Both the position numbers and the translations under genes were made by a program. From the NCBI GenBank assembly GCA_036274495.1, contig DASUFP010000115.1:1-43160 (forward strand): DNA of 43,160 bases. The letters are read 5' to 3'. The notes under the pieces were generated by a model. It was given only the letters and a program-made list of their open reading frames with translations, was not told the origin of the DNA and searched no databases. The stretch comes from DASUFP01 sp036274495. GTDB taxonomy: Bacteria; Bacteroidota; Bacteroidia; AKYH767-A; OLB10. Positions 30,132 through 38,871 of the stretch are shown here, in pieces (within the stretch, counting starts at the first letter, position 1; every line of letters begins with the position of its first letter).

Positions 30132-32558
30132 TTACGAATTCCTGTTTTTAAATTCACGGAACAGCGCGAAGCCTGCTGTCAGTAATAGTACAATGGATCC
30201 GGCCAGAGCAATAGTCTCGCCGGTTTGGTAGACTTTAGGTTCAAACTTAAATTCAACCATATGTTTCCCGGCCGGAATGCGCATGGCACGCAAAACATAA
30301 TCGGTACGAATGTGCGGAGCAGGCTTCCCGTCAACATAAGCATTCCAGCCTTTGTCGTAATAGATCTCTGAAAAAACCGCCAGTTGCTCTGTTGATGTAT
30401 TGGTTGTGTAGGTAAGATGATTGGGCAGGTATTCGGTGAGTTTAATGGTAGCAAGCGAATCAGGAGTGCTGTGAAATCCTGAGAGGTAGCTTTCGAAGCG
30501 CTTATCAACAACTGCGGTATGAGCAGGTACTAAACCAGTGAGGGCGGCAATTTCACCATCGGCATCAGGAACCATTTTAACTTCATCCACATACCAGGCA
30601 TTCCCCAAAGCGCCGGGATTTCGTTGTGCTATCGGCTGACCATCTTCTTTCGACTGCAAAATAATATAACGGGTATTGAGCATATCCAGCACTGCCATAT
30701 TGTTTTTGCTGATCTGGTACTCGATGAGTTCCTGATAGCGTTTTAATTTGGCACCATGATAACCACCAATTGATTTATGAAAATATGAAGTGCTGGCATC
30801 GTTGAATGTACTTACCGCGGTATTCATGACACGGTAATCAAGATCGGTATCGGCAAGGATCATCTGATCGGCGCGGGTAGGCTGAAAAGGTTGTTTTGCT
30901 TTTGACTCGGCAACAAAATTGGAGTTATTTAGATAACGCTTGTTAACGCCCCACATATCGGTGAGGGTCAATAACCCCAAACCCAATAAGGTGTACACAA
31001 AATTAATTTTGTTACGCAGCCAGAAGGTAATCAGAAAAAATGAAGCTCCTATAAAAAACAATGAACGAAATGCATCAGTGCGCAAGGTAGATTCTCGATC
31101 GGATACAAGAGCCGATATCAGCCAGTCAATTTGTTTTCCGTCACGATCAACAAACTGACTGTCGGCAGGAGACGAAAAACTGAAAAAGATACCGGGGGCA
31201 ATTGCAAACACCAGGCATAAGCCACCGGTTATGTACAAAGCCATTTTTAAAGCTTTCTGTTTTTCCTTCAGCGCCACATCCTTGTTAAACAGGCGCTCCA
31301 ATCCTAAAACAGCAAGTAACGGAATGGTTAGCGATACCATTGCCAGATTCATACTAACTGCCCTGAATTTATTATAACCCGGCACATAATTGAAAAAGAT
31401 ATCGGTAAATGCCATAAAGTTTTTGCCCCACGAGAGTAAAACAAACAACAGGGTAGCACTCAACAACCACCACTTGTATTCGTTTTTTACAAGATAGAGC
31501 GCGACAACAAATAAGAATATCATAATAGCCCCATTGTAATTAGGGCCGGAAGTGTATGGCATATCGCCCCAGTAGAGCGGAGCCTGTTTTATAAATGAAT
31601 TCGCCTGTTGTCCCGCTCCGTTATCAACCAGCGCTTTGTAGGTGGCAGAATTTCTTCCGAGTTCCTGCTGCGAAGCGCCACCCATGAAGTCGGGGATCAA
31701 GAGCGTCATGGTTTCGGCAATTCCATAACTCCAGCCAAGGGCATAATTCTTGTCGAGGCCGGTAGATTCTTTTTTCTCGGTAAGTTCCGACGGACCGCGC
31801 GTCGACTCTTTACCATATTCATACGTCGCCCACAGACTGGTAATATTCGGGAGTAATGCCATTACTGTGGCAATGGCCAATGTTGCTCCCGATTTTATCA
31901 GGTGGTCGGTATTACCGCTTTTAAGCAATTTCACCACTTCAACTATCAGCAGGATGCCGATAGCAAGCGCCAGGTAATAGGTTATCTGCAGGTGATTGGC
32001 ATATACTTCGAGCCCAAGAGCTATTGCCGTTACTGCACCTCCCAGCAGGTATTTTCGGTTAAACACCATCATGATGCCTGCCAGCACCAGCGGTGCCAGG
32101 GCAATAGCGTGGATTTTGGAGTTATGACCGGCAACAATAATGATAAAATTATACGACGCGAATGCGAAGCCGATAGCACCGGCCGCAGCGAGATTATAAT
32201 TGATTCCCAAACAGAGAATCAACAGGTAAAAACCAACGAGCGAAAGAAAAATATAGCTTACAGGTGCCGGCAATCCAACCGTTAATATAGAATCAACAAA
32301 GCGGAGTAAGTTATTGGGATAGTTGACTGATATCTGATAAGCGGGCATTCCGCCGAACATCGAATTGGTCCAAAGCGGTTCGGTATGATATTTATCCCGA
32401 AAATCCTGAATCTCTTTCGACATCCCCTCCCATTGAGCGATATCATGTTGCCGAATGGCTTTCCCCTGCATCACAGGAGAAAAATAAACCAATGTAATCG
32501 CCAGAAAAAACAGGATCACATACAAGTGAGGAAGCAGTTTCTTGAATTCCGGTTTCAT
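30132..32558 (-). CDS. YfhO family polytopic membrane protein
   Basis: An 808-residue protein with around a dozen hydrophobic segments, starting with LLPHLYVILFFLAITLVYFSP and ending VLLLTAGFALF. The extracytoplasmic loop after TM1 has QHDIAQWEGMSKEI and LWTNSMFGGMPAYQISVNYP, characteristic of YfhO. The family is GT-C-like in topology and is linked in Firmicutes to glycosylation of lipoteichoic acid; in Bacteroidota its substrate is unknown. A C-terminal soluble region (about 600-770) has YYDKGWNAYVDGKPAPHIRTDYVLRAMRIPAG, also family-typical. It heads the glycosyltransferase block. Role in lipid-linked sugar transfer is inference. Confidence 0.9.
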   Translation of the reverse strand: MKPEFKKLLPHLYVILFFLAITLVYFSPVMQGKAIRQHDIAQWEGMSKEIQDFRDKYHTEPLWTNSMFGGMPAYQISVNYPNNLLRFVDSILTVGLPAPVSYIFLSLVGFYLLILCLGINYNLAAAGAIGFAFASYNFIIIVAGHNSKIHAIALAPLVLAGIMMVFNRKYLLGGAVTAIALGLEVYANHLQITYYLALAIGILLIVEVVKLLKSGNTDHLIKSGATLAIATVMALLPNITSLWATYEYGKESTRGPSELTEKKESTGLDKNYALGWSYGIAETMTLLIPDFMGGASQQELGRNSATYKALVDNGAGQQANSFIKQAPLYWGDMPYTSGPNYNGAIMIFLFVVALYLVKNEYKWWLLSATLLFVLLSWGKNFMAFTDIFFNYVPGYNKFRAVSMNLAMVSLTIPLLAVLGLERLFNKDVALKEKQKALKMALYITGGLCLVFAIAPGIFFSFSSPADSQFVDRDGKQIDWLISALVSDRESTLRTDAFRSLFFIGASFFLITFWLRNKINFVYTLLGLGLLTLTDMWGVNKRYLNNSNFVAESKAKQPFQPTRADQMILADTDLDYRVMNTAVSTFNDASTSYFHKSIGGYHGAKLKRYQELIEYQISKNNMAVLDMLNTRYIILQSKEDGQPIAQRNPGALGNAWYVDEVKMVPDADGEIAALTGLVPAHTAVVDKRFESYLSGFHSTPDSLATIKLTEYLPNHLTYTTNTSTEQLAVFSEIYYDKGWNAYVDGKPAPHIRTDYVLRAMRIPAGKHMVEFKFEPKVYQTGETIALAGSIVLLLTAGFALFREFKNRNS

Positions 32559-32646
32559 ATAATAGAATGTTTAAACGTCAAAAGCTGGCACTGTAAATTA
32601 CCTGATCCCCTACTTTAAACGCGTCGCATTTACCGGGCTATCAGTG

Positions 32647-32865
32647 TCACTTTATCTCCTCGTAATCAACATACTCTCCCGCATCGCTTCCCCTGCTGTT
32701 TGTCTTCTCCTGCCCCTGAATAGTAATATGTCCTTCGGGACGCTGCGGGTTATTCTGTTGTTGCTGCTGCTGCTGAATGTTTTTAAAAAACCTTACAACA
32801 ATAACCTTCCCCATCATCCGAAGCAACATAAAAATGATCAGCAGTACTAATAAAAACTTTAACAT
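32647..32865 (-). CDS. DUF4834 family small membrane protein
   Basis: A 72-residue protein: one N-terminal membrane helix (MLKFLLVLLIIFMLLRMMG), a short basic linker (KVIVVRFFKN), seven consecutive glutamines (from a CAG/CAA run at 32755-32775) and an acidic tail ending GEYVDYEEIK. This architecture matches DUF4834 of Bacteroidota; function unknown. It starts 12 bases after carB and is followed by an 88-bp gap before yfhO in which I see no promoter box, so it is probably read with carB. Confidence 0.8.
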   Translation of the reverse strand: MLKFLLVLLIIFMLLRMMGKVIVVRFFKNIQQQQQQQNNPQRPEGHITIQGQEKTNSRGSDAGEYVDYEEIK

Positions 32866-32877
32866 GGCACTAAAAAA

Positions 32878-35727
32878 TTATTTACTCAGATACATGGATT
32901 TTTCTTTCCAAAGATTTCTGAAATAGGGATCTTCGGTAGAATCGATAAACCGTATGGCTTCGCCTGTTGATTTCATTTCAGGACCCAATTCCTTGTTCAC
33001 ATTTGGAAACTTTTCAAATGAGAATACCGGTTCTTTAATGGCATAACCGAATTTCACCGGTTCAATTTTAAAATCACTTATCTTATTTGTTCCCAGCATA
33101 GCCTTTGTAGCAATGTTGATATAGGGAACCTGATGGGCTTTGGCAATAAATGGTACCGTCCGTGAGGCACGGGGATTTGCTTCTATCACATACACTTTTT
33201 CATTTTTGATAGCGAATTGAATGTTAAGCAAGCCGCGTATGTTTAAGGCAAATGCTATTTTCTCGGCATAGGTCCGCATTTGTCCCAGTACACTTTCCGA
33301 TAAGTTAAAAGGAGGCAAAACCGCATACGAATCGCCCGAATGAATGCCGGCAGGTTCTATGTGTTCCATAAGACCGATAAACTGAATTTGCTTTCCGTCA
33401 CAGATAAGGTCTGCTTCCGCCTCCTCGGCCCTGTCGAGGAAATGATCGATGAGGACCCGGTTGCCGGGCAGGTTTTTCAGGAGTTTTATAACGGCATGTT
33501 CCAGTTCTTCGTCGTTGATTACAATCGACATTCCCTGTCCGCCCAACACATAAGAAGGGCGTACCAGAACCGGATAACCCACTTTGTGTGCCACCTCAAG
33601 CGCTTCCTCGGCTGATTCCGCAACACCGTAAAGGGGATAGGGAATATCAAGTGACTTCAACAAATCGGAAAACCTTCCGCGATCTTCGGCGAGGTCCATG
33701 TTTTCGAACGAAGTACCGATTATTTTTATGCCTTTGGCATGTAAACGTTCCGATAATTTCAAGGCCGTTTGTCCGCCCAGCTGCACTATCACACCTTCCG
33801 GTTTTTCAAATTCAATGAGTTCATAAATATGTTCCCAGAAGACCGGCTCAAAATAGAGTTTGTCGGCGATATCGAAATCAGTTGAAACAGTTTCGGGATT
33901 GCAGTTCACCATTATGGCTTCGTAACCTGCTTCTTTAGCGGCAAGCACACCATGCACACAGGCATAGTCAAATTCAATTCCCTGCCCTATGCGGTTGGGT
34001 CCCGAACCAAGTACAAGGACCTTCTTTTTGTCACTTCTTACCGATTCATTACTTGTTTGAACCGTTCCGTCGGCCGCGGTAAAGCTATTTTCGAATGTCG
34101 AATAGAAATAAGGTGTCTGAGCGGAAAATTCAGCGGCACAGGTATCAACGGTTTTGTAAACCCTGCGTATTCCCAGTTCTTTTCTTCGTTCGTAAACCTC
34201 CTCATCGGTAACATTACCCAGTGTGTGGGCAATTTGCGCGTCGCTGTATCCTTTTTGTTTTAACTCCATAAAAAAGTCGGCGGGGATGTTGTTGAGGTTG
34301 TAACGCCGCAGTTCCTGTTCCATGGTTACCAGCTGGCTTATTTCCTGAAGGAACCATTTGTCGATTTTTGTTAAGTTGAATATCGATTGTACGGGCACTC
34401 CTAACCGCAAGGCTTCCTTTATCTGAAAAATTCTGTCCCAGGTGGGATACTCAATCGCATTTACAATATCGTCAACACGCGACCACCCTTTACCGTCAGC
34501 GCCCAGTCCCATGCGGTTAATTTCAAGCGACTGACAGGCTTTCTGAAGCGCTTCGGCAAAGCTGCGGCCAATGCCCATTGCTTCACCAACCGATTTCATT
34601 TGTAGTCCTAGCAGTTTATCGGCACCGGGGAACTTGTCGAAATTCCAGCGTGGAATTTTGACAATTACATAATCAAGAGTAGGTTCAAAAAATGCTGATG
34701 TCGATTTGGTAATCTGGTTTTGCAGTTCATCGAGGTTATAACCGATGGCCATTTTTGCCGCTATTTTAGCAATAGGATATCCGGTTGCTTTTGAGGCCAA
34801 CGCTGATGAACGGGATACGCGCGGATTGATTTCAACGGCAATAATGTTTTCGTTTTCGGGATTTACGGCAAACTGTACATTGCAACCGCCGGCAAATTTA
34901 CCTATGGCCCTCATCATTTTGATGGCGAGGTTACGCATATGCTGATAGGTTTTATCACTTAGCGTCATGGCCGGCGCAACGGTAATTGAATCACCGGTAT
35001 GAATTCCCATCGGATCAAAATTCTCGATAGAACAGATGATGATCACGTTATCAATATTGTCGCGCAGCAATTCAAGTTCAAATTCTTTCCAGCCGAAGAC
35101 CGCTTTTTCAATGAGCACTTCATGTATGGGAGACGCCTGCAAACCACGCATCAGCTTTTCGTCGAATTCCTCCTTTTTGTACACAAAGCTGGCACCGGTG
35201 CCGCCAAGAGTATACGAAGGACGTATTACCAGCGGAAAGCCAAGATCCTGTGCGATTTCTTTTCCTTCGAGAAAAGAATTGGCAACTTTTGACGGCGCAA
35301 CATCCACACCAATATCAATCATCAGTTTCCTGAACTTCTCCCGGTTTTCTGTGGTATCGATGGCGTCGATATTTACGCCGATGATGCGAACCCCGTATTT
35401 ACTCCAGATCCCTCTCTCATCCGCTTCTTTACACAAATTCAAAGCAGTTTGACCTCCCATTGTAGGAAGAACAGCATCAATTTTACGTTCACTCAGAATT
35501 TGTTCTAATGAATCGGTTGTCAGCGGCAGCAGGTAGATATGATCGGCAGTTACTCTGTCAGTCATAATGGTTGCGGGGTTGGAGTTAATCAGTGAAACTT
35601 CAATCCCTTCTTCCTTGAGGGATCGAGCAGCCTGTGAACCGCTGTAGTCAAACTCACAGGCCTGTCCGATAATGATTGGTCCGCTTCCGATGATCAGGAC
35701 CGATTTGATAGAAGAGTCTTTTGGCAT
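32878..35727 (-). CDS. carB: carbamoyl-phosphate synthase large subunit, short form without the allosteric domain
   Basis: A 949-residue protein with both ATP-grasp halves: KSVLIIGSGPIIIGQACEFDYSGSQAARSL at the start, RPSYTLGGTGASFVYK near 160-178, EINPRVSRSSALASKATGYPIAKIA near 300, then KVLVLGSGPNRIGQGIEFDYACVHG near 565-590, RPSYVLGGQGMSIV near 700 and EANPRASRTVPFIAKAHQVPYINIATKAMLG. It makes carbamoyl phosphate for pyrimidines and arginine with CarA, not in this window. The usual protein is about 1,070 residues; here it stops after the second carbamate-phosphorylating half, so the MGS-like regulatory domain (UMP/ornithine response in E. coli) is absent. Short CarB proteins occur in Bacteroidota, so this is probably not damage. 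Confidence 0.95.
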   Translation of the reverse strand: MPKDSSIKSVLIIGSGPIIIGQACEFDYSGSQAARSLKEEGIEVSLINSNPATIMTDRVTADHIYLLPLTTDSLEQILSERKIDAVLPTMGGQTALNLCKEADERGIWSKYGVRIIGVNIDAIDTTENREKFRKLMIDIGVDVAPSKVANSFLEGKEIAQDLGFPLVIRPSYTLGGTGASFVYKKEEFDEKLMRGLQASPIHEVLIEKAVFGWKEFELELLRDNIDNVIIICSIENFDPMGIHTGDSITVAPAMTLSDKTYQHMRNLAIKMMRAIGKFAGGCNVQFAVNPENENIIAVEINPRVSRSSALASKATGYPIAKIAAKMAIGYNLDELQNQITKSTSAFFEPTLDYVIVKIPRWNFDKFPGADKLLGLQMKSVGEAMGIGRSFAEALQKACQSLEINRMGLGADGKGWSRVDDIVNAIEYPTWDRIFQIKEALRLGVPVQSIFNLTKIDKWFLQEISQLVTMEQELRRYNLNNIPADFFMELKQKGYSDAQIAHTLGNVTDEEVYERRKELGIRRVYKTVDTCAAEFSAQTPYFYSTFENSFTAADGTVQTSNESVRSDKKKVLVLGSGPNRIGQGIEFDYACVHGVLAAKEAGYEAIMVNCNPETVSTDFDIADKLYFEPVFWEHIYELIEFEKPEGVIVQLGGQTALKLSERLHAKGIKIIGTSFENMDLAEDRGRFSDLLKSLDIPYPLYGVAESAEEALEVAHKVGYPVLVRPSYVLGGQGMSIVINDEELEHAVIKLLKNLPGNRVLIDHFLDRAEEAEADLICDGKQIQFIGLMEHIEPAGIHSGDSYAVLPPFNLSESVLGQMRTYAEKIAFALNIRGLLNIQFAIKNEKVYVIEANPRASRTVPFIAKAHQVPYINIATKAMLGTNKISDFKIEPVKFGYAIKEPVFSFEKFPNVNKELGPEMKSTGEAIRFIDSTEDPYFRNLWKEKSMYLSK

Positions 35728-35782
35728 GAATAATTGATTATCAATTCCTTACAACAAAATAAGGGTGGCTTAATGTCGGAGG

Positions 35783-35790
35783 CGAAGGTA
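35783..35790 (-). promoter_or_regulatory. candidate -7 box (TACCTTCG) for carB
   Basis: Five of the six fixed TAnnTTTG positions match, followed by C; about 55 bases before the carB ATG. No -33 element at the expected distance. Confidence 0.45.
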
Positions 35791-35901
35791 CCAAAAAATA
35801 GCCAAAACCATACCTGTTGTTGGTAACATTAGGCTTGTTTCACCCTATTCTCCGTTACAGGTATGTGCTGTCAATCTCCGGAAGGAGAGATCTCATTAGT
35901 A

Positions 35902-35933
35902 ATAAAAAAGCCGGCAGCTTCAGCTACCGGCTT
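35902..35933 (-). terminator. intrinsic terminator after the YCF48-like gene
   Basis: On the minus strand AAGCCGGTAGC pairs with GCTGCCGGCTT (positions 35923-35933 with 35908-35918, loop of four, one G-T/A-C-type mismatch) followed by a run of T residues (35902-35909 as A on plus). Confidence 0.88.
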
Positions 35934-35954
35934 GTGTGTTTATAATTGCCAGGG

Positions 35955-37871
35955 TTAATTTCTGACAAACCTGTGGGTGATCCAATAACCCTTTTCGTCG
36001 CGGGTCCGGAGGAGATAGGTACCTGATGATAATTCCTGAGTACTGATGGTAAAGGAGCTGCCGCCATCCAATTGTTGCTGGCGTGTGCTGATAACTCTTC
36101 CCGCAAGATCAATAAGTTGCACTTCGGCAATGTGATTACCGTCGTTATTGCTTATGGTAATATATGAACTTGAAGGATTAGGGTACAGGCTGAAATTACC
36201 CGATGACAATTCGGTCAGGCCGACAAAACAGGTAATAGTGTCGGTAACGGATTTTACACAAACACCGTTGTCAACATTGAAGGTGACTGAGTAGGTTCCT
36301 GAGCCCGGACAGGTAAATACGTTACCCGGAATCGGCGGAAGTCCGTTGTAGGAATAAGAGGTCACATAATTAACCAATCCTGTTTGCGGACAATTGGACA
36401 AATCGAGGGTAAGCGTTCCGGTGCCCGGCAACGTTTGCGCGCAGGTAGTGATATTCTGAAACACGCTGTTGATAATCATGTTGGAGGTATCATCGGTACA
36501 CTGTGCAGGAAACACCTGAACGCCGAAGTGTACTATTTCACTGGTGGGTGCCAGCGTAAAAAACACCGTAAAGTAATAGGTACCTATATCAGTTTGTCCG
36601 GCATCGGGAACAAACTGATTGGGAAAACCGGCTGCATTTAAATCGGGTACCGATTGTGAGCCGATAAGTGTATATGTTTCATCAAAAAAGTCTGCGTTAA
36701 AACCCATTCTCATTGTTACGTCGGTAGTTCGGTCGATGTGAACCGAATAAATTATCGAATCAACGGTGCAGATAGAATCGGGAGTGCTGAATTCCAGCGG
36801 ACCGGTAATAGCGATGCAGTTTGACTGAATGGCTCCCGACCATTTAAACATGGGAGCATTAAGTTCGTTGGAACCGGTGTACCCGGTAGTAGGGCTTACA
36901 AACTCAATGTCGGAATGCACCAGATTATCAACCGGCACCCAGCTGTTTCCATCATCGGTACTGAATGCTGATCCTCCGCCTACATAGGGCGATGAGAGAA
37001 AATAGGTTGAAGGTGTACCGGGGACGGCGGTAAGATTTTTATTACCGATTCCGGCAGTGTTGGTAGCAACCGTAGTCCATGTAACACCACCATCGGTGGT
37101 CCTTATCAGATCAGGAGTTGCCGTTGCACTCCCATTGGATGCAATTCCGTTCATATCATCCCTGAAAGCGATATCGCCAATATAGGAACCGGCATAGGGT
37201 GTTGAAGCCACCGACCAGGTCATGCCTCTGTCGGTAGTTTTGTAAATTCTTCCCAGGCTTGTTCCAAACCAGAGGGTACTGTCGCCATAGGTTGTGTAAA
37301 CCGATGTTATGCCATATTCCGAGGTCAGGTTTGCAGGAATATTGGGCTGAGTTACTCTCACCCAGTTGGCTCCGCCGTCGGAAGTCGTATAAATTTCGAA
37401 ATATCCTCCATTCGGATCACCCATACACAATCCTTCGTTTGCATTGAAGAAATGAACCATATTAGGAAATCCTGCAGGTGGCGTAAAGGTTGCCGTTGTT
37501 TGCCAGGTCCAGTTAATACCCCCATCGTTGGTGCGCAGGATACGTCCGCCGGATGCAGTTCCATTAAACATTGCCACCCATGCGGTATCGGCATTTAATG
37601 CAAATATTCCGGAAGGACTCAGTCCCGCGGCATTGGTGATAGGATTACCTATCCACAAGGCACCGCCGTCAACCGTTTTGGTAAATTCCTGTACCGGCGC
37701 AGATTGATTTGCCGGGTCGGCAACCAGTCCCCAAACCACATTACTGTCGGCAGCATCCAAAAACTGCACAAAGTGGTTTGCCGTAATATTGGATGGCTGA
37801 GAGGTCCACTGACCTTGAACTGCCAGCGATGCGCAAAGCAGTATTCCCGAGAAGAAAACAGATTTTTTCAT
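35955..37871 (-). CDS. secreted YCF48/BNR-type beta-propeller with T9SS type A sorting domain
   Basis: A 638-residue protein. Signal peptide about residues 1-20 (ending VQGQ). Residues about 25-320 contain repeated propeller motifs of the YCF48/sortilin kind: TVDGGALW, RTNDGGINWTWQ, TTSDGGANWVRV, KTTDRGMTWSVA, RTTDGGVTWTTV, STDDGNSWVPV, each ending in a conserved Trp. The middle has cysteine-rich beta domains (CIAITGPLEFSTPDSIC, CPQTGLVNYVTSYSYNG). The last 75 residues are a T9SS C-terminal domain (LYPNPSSSYITISN ... LIDLAGRVISTRQ ... LSSGTYLLRTRDEKG). Predicted to be exported across the outer membrane. Ligand unknown. Stands alone between two terminators. Confidence 0.9.
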   Translation of the reverse strand: MKKSVFFSGILLCASLAVQGQWTSQPSNITANHFVQFLDAADSNVVWGLVADPANQSAPVQEFTKTVDGGALWIGNPITNAAGLSPSGIFALNADTAWVAMFNGTASGGRILRTNDGGINWTWQTTATFTPPAGFPNMVHFFNANEGLCMGDPNGGYFEIYTTSDGGANWVRVTQPNIPANLTSEYGITSVYTTYGDSTLWFGTSLGRIYKTTDRGMTWSVASTPYAGSYIGDIAFRDDMNGIASNGSATATPDLIRTTDGGVTWTTVATNTAGIGNKNLTAVPGTPSTYFLSSPYVGGGSAFSTDDGNSWVPVDNLVHSDIEFVSPTTGYTGSNELNAPMFKWSGAIQSNCIAITGPLEFSTPDSICTVDSIIYSVHIDRTTDVTMRMGFNADFFDETYTLIGSQSVPDLNAAGFPNQFVPDAGQTDIGTYYFTVFFTLAPTSEIVHFGVQVFPAQCTDDTSNMIINSVFQNITTCAQTLPGTGTLTLDLSNCPQTGLVNYVTSYSYNGLPPIPGNVFTCPGSGTYSVTFNVDNGVCVKSVTDTITCFVGLTELSSGNFSLYPNPSSSYITISNNDGNHIAEVQLIDLAGRVISTRQQQLDGGSSFTISTQELSSGTYLLRTRDEKGYWITHRFVRN

Positions 37872-37888
37872 ATAAAAATGTTAGGATG

Positions 37889-37896
37889 TAAATGTA
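37889..37896 (-). promoter_or_regulatory. candidate -7 box (TACATTTA) for the YCF48-like gene
   Basis: Five of six fixed positions match; 17 bases before the ATG at 37871. Confidence 0.35.
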
Positions 37897-37914
37897 CTGA
37901 AAACCATTATCAAG

Positions 37915-37948
37915 TAAAAAAAAAGCCACCAGCATGCTGCTGATGGCT
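37915..37948 (-). terminator. intrinsic terminator after rpmH
   Basis: On the minus strand AGCCATCAGCA (37938-37948) pairs with TGCTGGTGGCT (37924-37934) with one mismatch/wobble, loop of three, followed by about ten T residues. Confidence 0.9.
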
Positions 37949-37976
37949 CTATATTCGGTTAATCAGGTATTTCTGT

Positions 37977-38135
37977 CTAATTCTTAACGACTTTCTCGTC
38001 GCTTACAGTTAATTTGTGGCGGCCTTTCGCGCGGCGGGAAGCAAGTACACGGCGACCATTGGCAGATGCCATTCTGGATCTGAATCCATGCTTGTTCCTT
38101 CTCTTTCTTTGTGAAGGTTGAAACGTCCTTTTCAT
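37977..38135 (-). CDS. rpmH: 50S ribosomal protein L34
   Basis: A 52-residue protein translated by hand from the minus strand: MKRTFQPSQRKRRNKHGFRS, then RMASANGRRVLASRRAKGRH and the tail KLTVSDEKVVKN. The first 44 residues are the universally conserved L34 core; the short tail is typical of Bacteroidota. L34 is a small basic protein of the large subunit. A perfect promoter box lies 21 bases upstream and a strong terminator follows about 30 bases after the stop, so it can be expressed alone even though rsmG lies upstream. Because it is under 60 codons it is easily missed by length-filtered gene finders; an overlapping open frame at 37984-38190 is spurious. Confidence 0.97.
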   Translation of the reverse strand: MKRTFQPSQRKRRNKHGFRSRMASANGRRVLASRRAKGRHKLTVSDEKVVKN

Positions 38136-38155
38136 AGCTTTTCTCTAAGGGAGTG

Positions 38156-38163
38156 CAAAGATA
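38156..38163 (-). promoter_or_regulatory. -7 promoter box (TATCTTTG) for rpmH
   Basis: A perfect TAnnTTTG on the minus strand followed by C, giving a leader of about 15-17 bases. Confidence 0.75.
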
Positions 38164-38220
38164 AAAAAAATATCTTCTAATACTATCCATTCTCCTCTTT
38201 TAAATATTTCTTCCTGTAAA

Positions 38221-38847
38221 TCAGCAAGTTAAAAACACAAGTTTCTTTGTCTCGAAAAAAGGAAGGTCATAATATTCTGATAAATCAACCACCTCTACCC
38301 TTCCCCTGAAGGGCTTTATCTCATCTGTAAGATCACCTCCTTTGAGGCATATTATTCCGTTAGGAATGGCGTTCTGTTGCTTTTTGGAAATGAGGCCGGA
38401 GGTCCACTTAAAGAGATCACTCAGCGGAGCGGCAGCTCTGCTAACCACAAAGTCGAATGAACCTGTAACTTGTTCGGCGCGTGAATGGACAGCCTGCGCA
38501 TTTGCAAGGTTTAGCCCGGCAATCACCTCATTAACAACCCTGATTTTTTTCCCGATTGAATCGCATAAAACAAAATGCGATCCGGGAAAATGAATGGCTA
38601 AAGGGATACCCGGGAAACCCCCGCCGGTACCTACATCAAGAATGCGTGTACCGGGACGAAACGAGATGAATTTGGCAATGGCCAGCGAATGCAGCACATG
38701 TCTTTCGTAGAGGTGTGGTAAGTCGTTTCTGGATATCAGATTGATTTTTGCATTCCACTCCTCATATAATCCGGCAAGTTTGTTGAAACGAATTACTTCT
38801 TCGCCGGTTAAGCCGTGAAAAAAATGTTGAATCAGGGACGCATCCAT
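38221..38847 (-). CDS. rsmG: 16S rRNA (guanine-527-N7)-methyltransferase
   Basis: A 208-residue class I methyltransferase. The start has FNKLAGLYEEWNAKINLISRNDLPHLYERHVLHSLAIAKF; the SAM motif is RILDVGTGGGFPGIPLAI near 69-86; then VHSRAEQVTGSFDFVVSRAAAPLSDLF near 120-145. It methylates G527 in the 530 loop of 16S rRNA (loss gives low-level streptomycin resistance in other bacteria). It begins 24 bases after the sigma factor gene and is therefore the third gene of the GT2-sigma-rsmG unit. Confidence 0.95.
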   Translation of the reverse strand: MDASLIQHFFHGLTGEEVIRFNKLAGLYEEWNAKINLISRNDLPHLYERHVLHSLAIAKFISFRPGTRILDVGTGGGFPGIPLAIHFPGSHFVLCDSIGKKIRVVNEVIAGLNLANAQAVHSRAEQVTGSFDFVVSRAAAPLSDLFKWTSGLISKKQQNAIPNGIICLKGGDLTDEIKPFRGRVEVVDLSEYYDLPFFETKKLVFLTC

Positions 38848-38871
38848 CCGTAAAAACAGACGAAGAATTTA

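Noticed and set aside
32644..32850. Plus-strand open frame opposite DUF4834
   Set aside because: The minus-strand frame has the DUF4834 architecture and fits the operon; the plus frame is its shadow.
37984..38190. 68-codon open frame on the minus strand
   Set aside because: It overlaps rpmH in a different frame and covers the rpmH promoter box; L34 is the real gene.
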